From contig JAILFA010000033.1 in the NCBI GenBank assembly GCA_024687125.1, forward strand, positions 62,001-126,000: a stretch of DNA of 64,000 bases, written 5' to 3'. The notes below the pieces were generated by a model that did no database searches, was not told the DNA's origin, and saw only the letters and a list, made by a program, of their open reading frames with translations. Source of the DNA: Lachnospiraceae bacterium. GTDB taxonomy: Bacteria > Bacillota > Clostridia > Lachnospirales > Lachnospiraceae. Shown one piece after another: positions 53,122 to 62,890 of this stretch. Each line of letters starts with the position of its first letter. The stretch's first letter is position 1. The translations under genes and the position numbers were made by a program.

Positions 53122-53981
53122 TGAAGAAGATGATGGTGACCGGCTCCTGCGGGCAGCTCGGCCGTGCGGTGAAAAAAAGGATGGGGGCGGACTGGGAACT
53201 GCTCCAGACGGATATCTTTGAGGCGGACGGGATCCGTTCGCTTGACATTACAAACGTGGATGCCGTCCTTGATTTTGTCCGCACCGAACATCCGGAGGTC
53301 ATCATCAACTGCGCGGCTTATACTGCCGTGGACAAGCAGGAACAGGATGTAGAAAACAGCTTCCGTATCAATTCGATCGGACCGCGAAACCTTGCGATCG
53401 CGGCGGAAGAGACGGGTGCCCGTCTGGTGCATATCTCGACGGATTATGTGTTTTCCGGGGACAAAGAGACGCCCTACACCGAATTTGATACGCCGGGACC
53501 GATCTCAGTCTATGGCAGGAGCAAGCTGGCAGCGGAAAACTACATCAGGGAGTTCTCCCGCAGACACTATATCCTGCGGACGGCCTGGCTTTACGGCGAA
53601 GGCAGGAACTTCGCGAGAACCATGCTCGAGCTTGCAAAGACCCGCGACAATGTCAGTGTTGTGAACGATCAGATCGGTAATCCCACGAGCGCGGACGAAC
53701 TGGCCCGTGCCATCGAGTATCTGATCGCGACGGACGGTTACGGCCTCTATCATGCCACCTGTGAAGGTGTCTGTTCCTGGGCGGACTTCGCTAAGGAAGT
53801 CTTTTCCCTAGCCGGTAAGGATGTGCACGTGGAAGCGATCAGCAGCGAGGAATACCAGAGAAGAAATCCGGCGGCGGCACCGCGGCCGAAATTCTCCCAT
53901 CTGGATAAGATGATGTTCCGGCTCACCGGCGATTTCCGCATGGCTGACTGGCACGACGCACTGGAAAGGTATCTGAAATAG
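53121..53981 (+). CDS. rfbD: dTDP-4-dehydrorhamnose reductase
   Basis: The 286-residue SDR-type reductase carries out the last step to dTDP-L-rhamnose, using NAD(P)H. It has the nucleotide loop VTGSCGQLGRAVKKRM, INCAAYTAVDKQEQDVENSF, the Thr-Asp pair in HISTDYVFSGD and the catalytic YxxxK in VYGRSKLAAE. rfbA, rfbB and rfbC are not in the window, so the pathway genes are split up. The ATG overlaps the previous stop (TGATG). It probably supplies cell-surface rhamnose; the large membrane protein downstream may belong to that work. Confidence 0.93.
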   Translation: MKKMMVTGSCGQLGRAVKKRMGADWELLQTDIFEADGIRSLDITNVDAVLDFVRTEHPEVIINCAAYTAVDKQEQDVENSFRINSIGPRNLAIAAEETGARLVHISTDYVFSGDKETPYTEFDTPGPISVYGRSKLAAENYIREFSRRHYILRTAWLYGEGRNFARTMLELAKTRDNVSVVNDQIGNPTSADELARAIEYLIATDGYGLYHATCEGVCSWADFAKEVFSLAGKDVHVEAISSEEYQRRNPAAAPRPKFSHLDKMMFRLTGDFRMADWHDALERYLK

Positions 53982-53990
53982 ACCGCTGAA

Positions 53991-55727
53991 ATGCTGCAGG
54001 TACTGGTACTGTTTTTTTACATGGGCATCACCACCTGGATCATCGGGTATGGTGCCTTATCTTTTCTTTCCGGCTGCCGCCGGCTGACTCTAGATATTCC
54101 ATACGGCATTCGTTACCGGATCTCCTATCCGATCGCAGGCACGGTCTGCGTTACCGTATACGCGCAGATCTTCAGTCTCTTCGCGCCGGTAGGAGCGGCT
54201 GCCTTTCTTCTGCTGAACGCGCTCTGCGTTCTGATCGCCTTTCTGTACCGCCGGAAGCTTGCTGAGGAGCTGCGCGGGATCAGGCAGGCATCCCGTGCTG
54301 ACAGGATCCTGTGGATCCTCCTGTTCCTGCTGTTCGCTTATGGTACCTCCCACGGGATCATGCACTATGACACAGGGCTCTACCATGCGCAGAGCATCCG
54401 CTTCATCGAAGAATACGGTGTGGTGCCGGGGATCGCTAATCTGCATTCGCGCCTGGGATACAACAGTGCTTCGTTTGCATTTTCCGCACTCTACAGCTTT
54501 GCTTTTACAGGCAGTCAGTCACTTCATGCGGGAGCAGGGTTCTTCGCTCTGCTGCTGGCGTATTCCTGCCTGGATCTCAGGTGTATCCTCCGGAGAAGGA
54601 AGCCTGACCTTTCCTCATTCGCCCGTTTCGCGGGACTCTACTATCTTTTCAATATCTATAAAGAGATGGTCAGCCCGGCACCGGACTACTTCCTGAACTG
54701 CTTTCTTTTCTGCCTGCTGATCCTCTGGCTCGACCTCGACGGAGAGCAGGAAAAACACTTTTTCCCGTATGCTCTGCTGACGATCGGCTTTGGCTACAGT
54801 GTAACACTCAAGCTCTCCGCGGCGCCGCTCCTGCTCCTTGTGCTCCTGCCCGTACGGCGGATCATCAGGGCCGGAAAAAACAGAGGCAGTGCGGGCATCA
54901 TTCGTGCGATCATCGGGTTCATCGGGATCGGGTTCCTGATCGCCGGTCCTTATATGGCGAGAAATGTGATGATCTCAGGCTGGCCGCTGTATCCATCTAC
55001 AACGCCCGGATTCTTCGCGGTTCCCTGGCAGCTGCCGCGTGATCTGGCCGACGGCGACGCGGCAGGTGTCAGAGCATACGCACAGGAGGTACCGGCACCG
55101 GCTCCCGGCGCGAGGGCGGCTTCTCTGGCCGAGTGGTTCCCGCACTGGTTTCTCACACAGAGCATGATCTCGCGGATCCTGATCATCGCGGACCTTCTCA
55201 TTGCGGCAGGACTGGCGGTAACTCTGATCCGGATCCTCATAACCGGCCTGGGAGGCAGGAAACGAGCGGACGCCGGAGGAACAGGGGTGTTCCTGCTTAC
55301 GGTTCTGAGCGCCTCTTTCCTTTTCTGGCTCCTGGCCTCTCCGTTGATCAGATATGGGTTTTTCTTTGTGTGGACACCGCCGGTTCTTCTCTGCGGTCTG
55401 GCTGTACGGCGGTTTGTATCCCGATGCTCGGAGAAACAGATCCGCGTGCTGACAGGGCTTCTCGCGCTTCTGCTGTTCGTGTTTCTTGTGTACAAGGGAT
55501 TCCGCCTCATTATGACAGACCGTACGCTGATGCAGGTGCCGCGGCTGGTGACCCAGCAGCCGTATGAGACCTACTCTGTGGAACCCTATGAGGTGGACGG
55601 CGTGACGTTCTACGCGCCGGTCGACGGTGACCGCACCGGGTACGACGGCTTTCCGGGCGGTGATCACAAAGGCGGGTTCCGCCTTCTGGGGGACAGCCTC
55701 AGGGAGGGGATCGCAGCGGACAGGTGA
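53991..55727 (+). CDS. Large polytopic membrane protein, LIC_10190-like (possible GT-C type)
   Basis: The 578-residue protein has about twelve to thirteen hydrophobic helices. The loop motif MHYDTGLYHAQSIRFIEEYG near residue 120 resembles the acidic first loop of GT-C-like glycan enzymes and the LIC_10190 family. A soluble C-terminal stretch (~515-578) follows the last helix. Position 9 bp after rmlD suggests a role in cell-surface polysaccharide. No glycosyltransferase activity is proven for the family. It ends at a two-way terminator. Confidence 0.7.
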   Translation: MLQVLVLFFYMGITTWIIGYGALSFLSGCRRLTLDIPYGIRYRISYPIAGTVCVTVYAQIFSLFAPVGAAAFLLLNALCVLIAFLYRRKLAEELRGIRQASRADRILWILLFLLFAYGTSHGIMHYDTGLYHAQSIRFIEEYGVVPGIANLHSRLGYNSASFAFSALYSFAFTGSQSLHAGAGFFALLLAYSCLDLRCILRRRKPDLSSFARFAGLYYLFNIYKEMVSPAPDYFLNCFLFCLLILWLDLDGEQEKHFFPYALLTIGFGYSVTLKLSAAPLLLLVLLPVRRIIRAGKNRGSAGIIRAIIGFIGIGFLIAGPYMARNVMISGWPLYPSTTPGFFAVPWQLPRDLADGDAAGVRAYAQEVPAPAPGARAASLAEWFPHWFLTQSMISRILIIADLLIAAGLAVTLIRILITGLGGRKRADAGGTGVFLLTVLSASFLFWLLASPLIRYGFFFVWTPPVLLCGLAVRRFVSRCSEKQIRVLTGLLALLLFVFLVYKGFRLIMTDRTLMQVPRLVTQQPYETYSVEPYEVDGVTFYAPVDGDRTGYDGFPGGDHKGGFRLLGDSLREGIAADR

Positions 55728-55761
55728 CAGGAAGCCGGATCCGCAGGTCACGATACTGGAA

Positions 55762-55803
55762 ATAAAAACCCGCTCACCGGATCTGCCGGTGAGCGGATTT
55801 CTT
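55762..55803. terminator. Bidirectional Rho-independent terminator
   Basis: CCGCTCACCGG (55770-55780) pairs perfectly with CCGGTGAGCGG (55786-55796), loop ATCTG. The plus strand continues ATTTCTTTATATT; the minus strand continues with GTTTTTATTT. It serves both convergent genes. Confidence 0.9.
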
Positions 55804-55841
55804 TATATTGCTATTTCCTGGGAAATATCAGGTGTAAGTGC

Positions 55842-57044
55842 TCAGGGCTTGGCTTTTCCGCAGTTCGTGCAGAACTTGCCGGTGTTGGTCGCGCCGCACT
55901 CGCAGGTCCAGGAGCCGTCATCCGGCTTGGGCTGGCCGCAGTTGGAGCAGAACTTGCCGGTGTTGACACTGCCGCATGCGCAGGTCCAGGAACCTGCCGC
56001 GGGAGCCGCCGGAGCGGGTGCGGGAGCAGGCTGTGCGTTCTGCTGCTGACCCATCGCGAAGAGCTGGGAAGCATTGACGCCGCCCGCCTGCTGAGCCATG
56101 TTCATGCCGGCAAAGGCCATCATCGGACCGGCGTTCTGGTTGTTGGCTGCGGCGACCATCGCCTCGGACTGAGCAGCGACCATCTGTGCGCCCGCCATGT
56201 TGGCGTTGCGGTAGACAGCGGTCTTCTGCAGATCCTTGATCATCTTTTCGTCCTCTTCGGACGCCGTGACGCTGCTGACACCGACCGTGGTGATCGTGAT
56301 GCCGTAGTGGCCGCCCCACTTGTCGGAGAGCACATGGTTCATGGCCTCGGCGAGATCGTCGGCGTGGCCCGGAAGCGCGCTGTAACGGATGCCTTTCTCG
56401 GAGATCTCCGCGAAGGCGGGCTGCAGAGCGGTCAGGAACTCGCTCTTGAGCTGGGAATCCAGCTTGTCGCGTGTGTAAGCGGAATCAACGTTGCCGCAGA
56501 CATTCTTGAAGAACAGGATCGGGTCGGAGAGCTTGTAGGTGTACTCACCATGGCAGCGGATGGAGATGTCCACATCCAGACCGATGTTGTTGTCGACTAC
56601 GCGGAAGGGTACCGGGCTGGCTGTGCCGTATTTGTTGCCGATGATCTCCTTGAGATTGAAGTAGTAAACGCGCTGATCCACACCGGTGTCTCCGCCCATG
56701 GTAAAGCGCTTTTTGAACGTGTCGAAGCTGTCCTTGACACCCTGCCAGAGGCCGCCGGTAAAGATGGTCGGAGAGGTCTTGGAGTCAAACACATACTCGC
56801 CTGGCTGTGCGCAGAACTCAACGATCGCGCCCTGCTCCACGATGATCATGCACTGTCCCTCGTTGACCGCGACGACAGAGCCGTTGGAGATGACGTTGTC
56901 ATCGCCCTTGTTGTTGCCCTTAGTCTTTTTCGAGGCCTTGATGACAAGTGTATCTGCGGGAAGTGACGGACAGTAGAAATACTCTTTCCACTGATCTGCA
57001 AGAACACTGCCTCCCGCCTGTAATGCTGCTGCAATAAGTCCCAT
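55842..57044 (-). CDS. SPFH/band-7 domain protein with two C-terminal zinc ribbons (YdjI-like)
   Basis: The 400-residue protein has an SPFH-type domain (residues ~30-250; VNEGQCMIIVEQGAIVEFCA, GTASPVPFRVVDNNIGLDVD), followed by a helix, a Met/Ala/Gln-rich linker (~275-340) and two zinc ribbons. The ribbons read WTCACGSVNTGKFCSNCG and WTCECGATNTGKFCTNCG. SPFH proteins form membrane scaffolds or, in the YdjI type, respond to membrane stress. No membrane helix is obvious. AAGGAGG precedes the ATG on the minus strand. A likely paired partner (phage-shock-like) is not adjacent. Confidence 0.88.
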   Translation of the reverse strand: MGLIAAALQAGGSVLADQWKEYFYCPSLPADTLVIKASKKTKGNNKGDDNVISNGSVVAVNEGQCMIIVEQGAIVEFCAQPGEYVFDSKTSPTIFTGGLWQGVKDSFDTFKKRFTMGGDTGVDQRVYYFNLKEIIGNKYGTASPVPFRVVDNNIGLDVDISIRCHGEYTYKLSDPILFFKNVCGNVDSAYTRDKLDSQLKSEFLTALQPAFAEISEKGIRYSALPGHADDLAEAMNHVLSDKWGGHYGITITTVGVSSVTASEEDEKMIKDLQKTAVYRNANMAGAQMVAAQSEAMVAAANNQNAGPMMAFAGMNMAQQAGGVNASQLFAMGQQQNAQPAPAPAPAAPAAGSWTCACGSVNTGKFCSNCGQPKPDDGSWTCECGATNTGKFCTNCGKAKP

Positions 57045-57097
57045 CTGCCGGTTCCTCCTTCTTTGATATGTTTAAGGTTTTTCAGCGGCCTGCGCCG

Positions 57098-57106
57098 TGA
57101 TACAAT
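57098..57106 (+). promoter_or_regulatory. Extended -10 promoter of the ASKHA gene
   Basis: TGA plus TACAAT (57101-57106), 58 bp before the start. No clear -35. Confidence 0.5.
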
Positions 57107-57163
57107 AAAGCAGTACATATTTTACCACAAACCACCCGCAGATACAAACAGGAAACAGATCTC

Positions 57164-58447
57164 ATGGGAAAAAGAGAAAACGCGGAGAACAGCTTCGGGA
57201 TCGCTGTCGACATCGGTACCACGACGGTCGTCGCGGCGAAGATCGCACCGGACGGTACGCAGACGGCATCGACAGCCTGCCTGAACAGCGGCGCCCGTTT
57301 CGGCAGCGATGTCATGAGCAGGATCCGGGCAGCGTCTGAGGGTCGGGCTGATGAGCTGCAAAAGCTTCTGCAGAGTGATATCACCGGTCTTATCGTTCAG
57401 CTTGTTTCGGAAGAGGAAGGTGCTCCGCGAAGCATCGTTCTGGCCGGCAACACTACGATGCTGCATCTGCTGCGCGGCTATGACTGTTCCTGTCTCGGGC
57501 GTTCGCCCTACACGCCGGTTTCGATTGCCGCGGAGGAACATACCGCGGAGGAAATGTTCCCCGGAATTTCCGCTCCCCTTGCGCGGACGCGCACCATCCT
57601 GCTCCCGGGCATCTCAGCCTTTGTCGGCGCTGACATCGTCTCCGGGCTCTTTGCGACGGACTGTATGCGAAAAAGTGCCGGCCGGACGATCCTTTTTATC
57701 GACCTGGGAACGAACGGAGAGATGGCGCTGATCAGCGGAGACAGGATCACGGTATGTTCCACTGCGGCGGGACCTGTATTTGAAGGGGCCGGTATACGCG
57801 ACGGCATGCGGGGAGGACCGGGTGCGATCGAAAGAGTGGTGCTGGTACCTGTTGCCGGCGGGATGTCCGGCTCGGAAAAAGCGGCGCCTGCACAGGCTCG
57901 CTGTCGTGTGATCGGCGGAGAAATGCCGGCAGGGATCTGCGGGAGCGGCGTATTGGAGGCGGTCTCCGAACTGGCGCGCCTGCGCCTGATCGATCGTGAT
58001 GGGCTTCTGGAGGAGCCATGGTTTTCGGAGGGCTTTCCGCTGGCGAAACGTGAGGATGATACGGATATTCGCCTGTATCAGGAGGATATCCGCGCGGTGC
58101 AGCTGGCCAAGGCCGCGATACGTGCGGGCATGCAGACACTCCTGACATCGCAGGGTCTGGCACGCGACGCGGCGGACGAGGTTCTGGTCGCGGGTGCGTT
58201 CGGCGGTGCTCTCACTTTTTCCCGCCTGGGACCTCTGGGGATGTTCCCGGAGGAACTGCTGTCCATGGCGGTGGCAGTCGGGAACACCTCATTGCGCGGC
58301 GCGGCAAAGGTTGCGGCGGCATGCCTTTCGGATCAGGACGGACAGGTTCTTGCGGAACTGGATCGCATCTGCTCGGCAGCCGCGGAGCTCCGGCTGGCCG
58401 GCCGGCAGGACTTTGAGGCGCTCTACCTGAACGCGCTGACTTTCTGA
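57164..58447 (+). CDS. ASKHA-domain protein (DUF4445/RACE-like), no [2Fe-2S] domain
   Basis: The 427-residue protein is the ATPase core of the reductive activator family for corrinoid proteins: FGIAVDIGTTTVVAAKIAPD (phosphate 1), ILFIDLGTNGEMALISGD (phosphate 2) and GAGIRDGMRGGPGAIERV. The C-terminus carries DEVLVAGAFGGALTFSRLGP. RamA/RACo enzymes carry a ferredoxin-type domain in front of this core; here the protein starts directly with it. The electron donor would have to be a separate protein. No corrinoid or methyltransferase genes are nearby, so the target is unknown. It ends 140 bp before ftsH. Confidence 0.82.
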   Translation: MGKRENAENSFGIAVDIGTTTVVAAKIAPDGTQTASTACLNSGARFGSDVMSRIRAASEGRADELQKLLQSDITGLIVQLVSEEEGAPRSIVLAGNTTMLHLLRGYDCSCLGRSPYTPVSIAAEEHTAEEMFPGISAPLARTRTILLPGISAFVGADIVSGLFATDCMRKSAGRTILFIDLGTNGEMALISGDRITVCSTAAGPVFEGAGIRDGMRGGPGAIERVVLVPVAGGMSGSEKAAPAQARCRVIGGEMPAGICGSGVLEAVSELARLRLIDRDGLLEEPWFSEGFPLAKREDDTDIRLYQEDIRAVQLAKAAIRAGMQTLLTSQGLARDAADEVLVAGAFGGALTFSRLGPLGMFPEELLSMAVAVGNTSLRGAAKVAAACLSDQDGQVLAELDRICSAAAELRLAGRQDFEALYLNALTF

Positions 58448-58475
58448 AATCTCTGTGAACTTTCCGTCACCGCGG

Positions 58476-58504
58476 TTGCAAAAACAGGCCTGTTTCGATA
58501 TAGT
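58476..58504 (+). promoter_or_regulatory. ftsH promoter with palindromic spacer
   Basis: TTGCAA (58476-58481) and TATAGT (58499-58504) are 17 bp apart. The spacer holds the perfect palindrome AAACAGGCCTGTTT (58482-58495). In the leader, GATTGTTCT occurs at 58511 and 58530, and AATTGCTCT at 58546. Confidence 0.75.
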
Positions 58505-58587
58505 AAACAGGATTGTTCTATAGTTATCGGATTGTTCTGATATTGAATTGCTCTATCGATATCAATGTAAGCAAGTGGGGAAGAAAC

Positions 58588-60960
58588 ATGGAAGGTAATC
58601 CACTGAACAGCGGCAGCAATAACGGCGGTAACAACGGCGGCAATGGTTCGGGAGGTCTCGGCGGCGGCAATCCGCGCAGGCAGAGTTTTCTGCTCCTGAT
58701 CGTTGCGGCTCTGGTGACGATCCTGTGCATGAGTTATTTCCTCCGCGCCATGACGGGGAGCGAGACGCAGGAGATCGATTACTCCGAGTTCATCAGCATG
58801 CTCGACACCAAGGTGGTCCAGTCCGTCAAGATCGAGAGCGACCGCATCGTGATCTATCCTACAGCCGCCGCACAGAAACCGGCGCAGCAGAGCGGCTTCT
58901 TTTATATGCCGGGCAGCACCGGGACCATCACCTATTACACCGGAAAAGTCGAGGAGGACGATAGCCTGACGGCACGCCTGATCAAGGCCGGCGTCACTTT
59001 TTCGGGAGAAGTGCCGGATTCCTCCGGTATGATCATTTCGTTCCTGCTGACTTATATTGTGCCGATCCTGCTGATGTGGGTCCTGCTCTCCTTCCTGTTC
59101 CGGCGGATGTCCAAGGGCGGCGGCCCGTTCGGAGTGGGGCGCTCCAATGCCAAGGTCTATGTGCAGAAGGAGACCGGCGTAACATTCGCGGATGTCGCGG
59201 GCGAGGACGAGGCCAAGGAATCCCTGGTCGAGGTTGTGGATTTCCTGCACAATCCGAGCCGCTACACCGGTATCGGCGCGCGTCTTCCCAAGGGGGCACT
59301 TCTGGTGGGACCTCCCGGAACCGGTAAGACGCTGCTTGCCAAGGCGGTTGCGGGCGAAGCCCATGTGCCGTTCTATTCTCTGGCCGGTTCGGACTTCATT
59401 GAACTCTATGTCGGTGTCGGCGCGAGCCGCGTGCGTGATCTGTTCGCGGACGCGTCCAAGAACGCGCCCTGCATTGTCTTCATCGATGAGATCGATGCCA
59501 TCGGACGGAGCCGTGACTCCAAGTACGGCGGCGGCAATGAGGAGCGCGAGCAGACCCTCAACCAGCTGCTCTCCGAGATGGACGGCTTTGATTCCAGCAA
59601 GGGCGTGCTGATCCTGGGGGCGACCAACCGTCCCGAGATCCTGGATAAAGCGCTTCTGCGCCCCGGTCGTTTCGACCGTCGGATCATCGTGGACAAGCCT
59701 GATCTCAAGGGCCGTGTGGAGATCCTCAAGGTCCATGCCAAGGATGTCAAGATGGACGAGACCGTGGATCTGGAAGCGATCGCGCTGGCGACCAGCGGTG
59801 CTGTGGGCTCGGATCTCGCCAACATGATCAACGAGGCGGCCATCAACGCTGTCAAATCCCACCGCGATCTGGTCTCCCAGAAGGACCTCATGGATGCCGT
59901 CGAAGTCGTGCTTGTCGGCAAGGAGAAAAAGGACCGCATCCTCTCCAAGGAGGAGCGCAAGATCGTCTCCTATCACGAAGTCGGACACGCACTGGTCGGT
60001 GCTGTGCAGCGCAATACGGAGCCTGTGCAGAAGATCACGATCGTACCGCGCACCATGGGCGCGCTCGGCTATGTCATGCAGGTGCCCGAGGATGAAAAGT
60101 TCTTAAAGACCCGGGATGAGCTGCACGATGAAGTTGTCGTGGCGCTCGGCGGCCGCGCCGCTGAGGAGGTCATCTTTAACACCGTGACCACCGGCGCCGA
60201 AAACGATATCGAAAAAGCGACCTCGATCGTCCGCGACATGATCACCCTGTACGGCATGAGCGAGCGCTTCGGCCTCATGCAGCTCGAGACCATCCAGAGC
60301 CGCTATCTGGACGGCCGTCGGGAGATGATCTGCAGTGAGGAGACAGCTGCACAGGTGGACGATGAGGTGAAAAAGTATCTCAATGCCTGCTATGAGGAGG
60401 CAAAGGGGATCATCCGGGCACATCTCGATACCATGGACAAGATCGCACAGTACCTGATCGAAAAAGAAACGATCACCGGCAAGGAGTTCATGCGCATTTA
60501 CCGTGAGACCGAAAACGTACCGGAACCCACCGAGGAGGAAAAGAAGAACCCGAAACGTATCTGGGCGACACGTCCGGAGTCTGCGGCTGTGGGTGAGAAC
60601 GTACCGGTCCGCGAAAAGAACCCGACGAAGCCCACGTTTGAAGCCAGCGTAGGCGGCCCCGAGGACAAGGGTCATGAGAACGGCGTCCATTATGAAGATC
60701 CGGGACGCGAATTCCGCTCGATCTTTGACGCCTCGAAGACCTCAGAACCTGCTGCGGATGCATCGGCAGATTCATCCGCGGGGGCGGTCACGGAACCGAC
60801 ACCCGCTGCGCCTGCGGAGGCGGTTACGGAACCTGCACCGGCGGCATCCGCACCCGCAGAGCCCGCATCCGCACCGGCGGCGCAGGAAACACCGGCAGCA
60901 AACGCCGCCCCCAGGGAGAGCGGCCGATTCTCCGGTGCGACGGATCTGTTCGATGACTGA
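58588..60960 (+). CDS. ftsH: ATP-dependent membrane zinc metalloprotease FtsH
   Basis: The ~790-residue protein degrades misfolded or regulatory membrane and cytoplasmic proteins. After a Gly/Asn/Ser-rich N-terminus there are two membrane helices (~32-52 and ~148-170) around an external domain. The AAA+ core has [18 protein letters not shown] and [13 protein letters not shown]; the protease domain has the zinc site [14 protein letters not shown] long Pro/Ala/Glu-rich tail follows (~695-790), longer than usual and likely disordered. The ATG at 58588 has GGGGAAG upstream; the frame is open before it but through the promoter leader. It overlaps uvrC by 8 bp. Confidence 0.97.
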   Translation: MEGNPLNSGSNNGGNNGGNGSGGLGGGNPRRQSFLLLIVAALVTILCMSYFLRAMTGSETQEIDYSEFISMLDTKVVQSVKIESDRIVIYPTAAAQKPAQQSGFFYMPGSTGTITYYTGKVEEDDSLTARLIKAGVTFSGEVPDSSGMIISFLLTYIVPILLMWVLLSFLFRRMSKGGGPFGVGRSNAKVYVQKETGVTFADVAGEDEAKESLVEVVDFLHNPSRYTGIGARLPKGALLVGPPGTGKTLLAKAVAGEAHVPFYSLAGSDFIELYVGVGASRVRDLFADASKNAPCIVFIDEIDAIGRSRDSKYGGGNEEREQTLNQLLSEMDGFDSSKGVLILGATNRPEILDKALLRPGRFDRRIIVDKPDLKGRVEILKVHAKDVKMDETVDLEAIALATSGAVGSDLANMINEAAINAVKSHRDLVSQKDLMDAVEVVLVGKEKKDRILSKEERKIVSYHEVGHALVGAVQRNTEPVQKITIVPRTMGALGYVMQVPEDEKFLKTRDELHDEVVVALGGRAAEEVIFNTVTTGAENDIEKATSIVRDMITLYGMSERFGLMQLETIQSRYLDGRREMICSEETAAQVDDEVKKYLNACYEEAKGIIRAHLDTMDKIAQYLIEKETITGKEFMRIYRETENVPEPTEEEKKNPKRIWATRPESAAVGENVPVREKNPTKPTFEASVGGPEDKGHENGVHYEDPGREFRSIFDASKTSEPAADASADSSAGAVTEPTPAAPAEAVTEPAPAASAPAEPASAPAAQETPAANAAPRESGRFSGATDLFDD

Positions 60961-62890
60961 ACAGGAGCCGGAAACCGCTTTTGATATCACCGAAGAACTG
61001 AAAAAACTCCCGCATCAGCCGGGGGTATATCTCATGCGCGATGTACACGGCGAGATCCTCTATGTCGGTAAGGCAGTCGATCTCAACAACCGTGTACATT
61101 CCTATTTTCGAAAGATCGTCGGACGCGGACCGCAGATCGACCGCATGGTCGAACAGATCGAGCGCTTCGAGGTGATCGTCACCGATTCGGAGCTGGAGGC
61201 TCTGGTCCTTGAGAACAATCTGATCAAGGAGCATCGGCCGCGTTACAATACCCTTCTCAAGGACGACAAGACCTATCCGTATATCAAGGTGAGTATCCAG
61301 GAGTCTTTTCCGAGGATCCGCCTCACGCGTGAACTGAAAAAGGACGGAGCGCGGTATTTCGGCCCCTTTGCCAGCGCACAGGCGGTGCGGGGGACCATCG
61401 ATCTCATCAACAAGCTGTTCGGCCTCAGGACCTGCGCGAGATCCATCCAGGCCGGGGAGAACGGTTCTTCCGGAAGCGCAGGTTACCGAACAGGTTCCTC
61501 CGGACGTGAGCAGCGCGCCTGTCTCAACTATCATATGAAGCAGTGCACGGCGCCGTGTATCGGCAGGATCACGCAGGCTGAATACGCGGAGCGTGTGAAG
61601 CAGGCGCTGGCCTTTCTGGGAGGAGATACCGGCTCCTTGGTGAGCGATATCGAGCGACAGATGCAGGAAGCGTCTGAGGAAATGCAGTACGAGGAGGCCG
61701 CGAGACTCCGTGATCTCAAAGAGAGCATTCTGTCCGTGACCAGCCGGCAGAACGTCAATGACAGTGAGGGCGCCGACCGGGATATCATCGCGCTCTATGC
61801 CGAGGGGACGGATGCCATCGTGCAGGTTTTCTTTGTACGCGACGGGCGGCTGATCGACCGCGAGCACTTTGTTCTGACGCAGGTGGAGAGCGCGGATCTG
61901 TCTGAGATCCTCGGCACTTTTGTGAAGCAGTTCTATGCCGGGACGCCGTTCATTCCCAAGGAGCTTCTTCTGCAGACGCAGATCGCGGAGCAGTCTCTGA
62001 TCGAAGACTGGCTCTCCGAGCGCAAGGGAGAGCGTGTACATCTGCTGGTACCCCGCCGCGGACAGAAGAACCGGCTGCTGCAGCTTGCCGAAGAAAACGC
62101 GCGCCTGACGCTCACCAAGGACAAGGAGCGCATCCGGCGCGAGGAAGGCAGGACTATCGGAGCGGTCAGGGAGATCGCGGATCTGCTCGGACTGGAGCGG
62201 GTCGTACGTATGGAGGCCTATGATATCTCCAATACCTCCGGCTTTGCCAATGTCGGCTCCATGGTCGTCTTTGAACACGGAAAGCCCAAGAGGAGCGACT
62301 ACCGGAAGTTCAGGATCAAAACCGTGGCCGGTCCCGACGATTACGCCTGTATGCGCGAGGTCCTTACAAGACGCCTGAAGCACGGCCTCGAGGAAGTCCG
62401 GGAATATGAGGTCCGGGAGATCGATGAGCGGTTCGGCAGTTTCACGAAGTTTCCCGATCTTATCCTCATGGACGGCGGCCGCGGACAGGTGAACATCGCT
62501 CTCGAGGTGCTCGGCGAACTGGGGATCGACATCCCCGTCGCGGGCATGGTAAAAGATGATCACCACAACACGCGCGGGTTGTATTATAATAATGTGGAAT
62601 TGCCCATCGATACGGATTCCGAGGGCTTTAAGCTGATCACGAGGATGCAGGACGAGGCGCACCGGTTCGCCATTGAGTACCACCGGTCGCTCCGGAGCCG
62701 CTCACAGGTGACCTCAGTCCTCGATGAGATCCCCGGGATCGGAGAAAAACGCAGAAAAGCGCTGATGCGTTATTTTGATTCCATCGAGGACATCAAAGCC
62801 GCCGATATCGAGACGCTGCTGCAGGTACCCGGTATCCGGGAGCGCGAGGCGCGGGCGATCGCCGAGTTTTTTGACAGGGAGCGGAGATGA
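60953..62890 (+). CDS. uvrC: Excinuclease ABC subunit C
   Basis: The 645-residue UvrC makes both incisions in nucleotide excision repair. The GIY-YIG nuclease is near the N-terminus (HQPGVYLMRDVHGEILYVGK); a UVR domain that contacts UvrB is at ~205-240 (EEMQYEEAARLRDLKESILS); the RNase H-like nuclease has EAYDISNTSGFANVGSMVVF; tandem helix-hairpin-helix motifs end the protein (EIPGIGEKRRKALMRYF, VPGIREREARAIAEFF). The ATG overlaps the ftsH end (ATGACTGA). Frame continues upstream within ftsH but is not like UvrC. Confidence 0.97.
   Translation: MTEQEPETAFDITEELKKLPHQPGVYLMRDVHGEILYVGKAVDLNNRVHSYFRKIVGRGPQIDRMVEQIERFEVIVTDSELEALVLENNLIKEHRPRYNTLLKDDKTYPYIKVSIQESFPRIRLTRELKKDGARYFGPFASAQAVRGTIDLINKLFGLRTCARSIQAGENGSSGSAGYRTGSSGREQRACLNYHMKQCTAPCIGRITQAEYAERVKQALAFLGGDTGSLVSDIERQMQEASEEMQYEEAARLRDLKESILSVTSRQNVNDSEGADRDIIALYAEGTDAIVQVFFVRDGRLIDREHFVLTQVESADLSEILGTFVKQFYAGTPFIPKELLLQTQIAEQSLIEDWLSERKGERVHLLVPRRGQKNRLLQLAEENARLTLTKDKERIRREEGRTIGAVREIADLLGLERVVRMEAYDISNTSGFANVGSMVVFEHGKPKRSDYRKFRIKTVAGPDDYACMREVLTRRLKHGLEEVREYEVREIDERFGSFTKFPDLILMDGGRGQVNIALEVLGELGIDIPVAGMVKDDHHNTRGLYYNNVELPIDTDSEGFKLITRMQDEAHRFAIEYHRSLRSRSQVTSVLDEIPGIGEKRRKALMRYFDSIEDIKAADIETLLQVPGIREREARAIAEFFDRERR

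Noticed and set aside
58448-58587. CIRCE or CtsR site at ftsH
   Set aside because: Neither TTAGCACTC-N9-GAGTGCTAA nor the CtsR heptad repeat is present.
58423-59988. A 521-codon open frame on the minus strand opposite ftsH
   Set aside because: Shadow of ftsH; His/Asp/Arg-rich product without domains and no ribosome site.
60674-60952. N-terminal extension of uvrC within ftsH
   Set aside because: Arg/His/Pro-rich translation of the ftsH tail in another frame; UvrC similarity starts at the ATG at 60953.
60824-62683. A 619-codon open frame on the minus strand opposite uvrC
   Set aside because: It is a consequence of high GC and codon bias on the coding strand; the plus frame is clearly UvrC and the antisense product shows no family motif.
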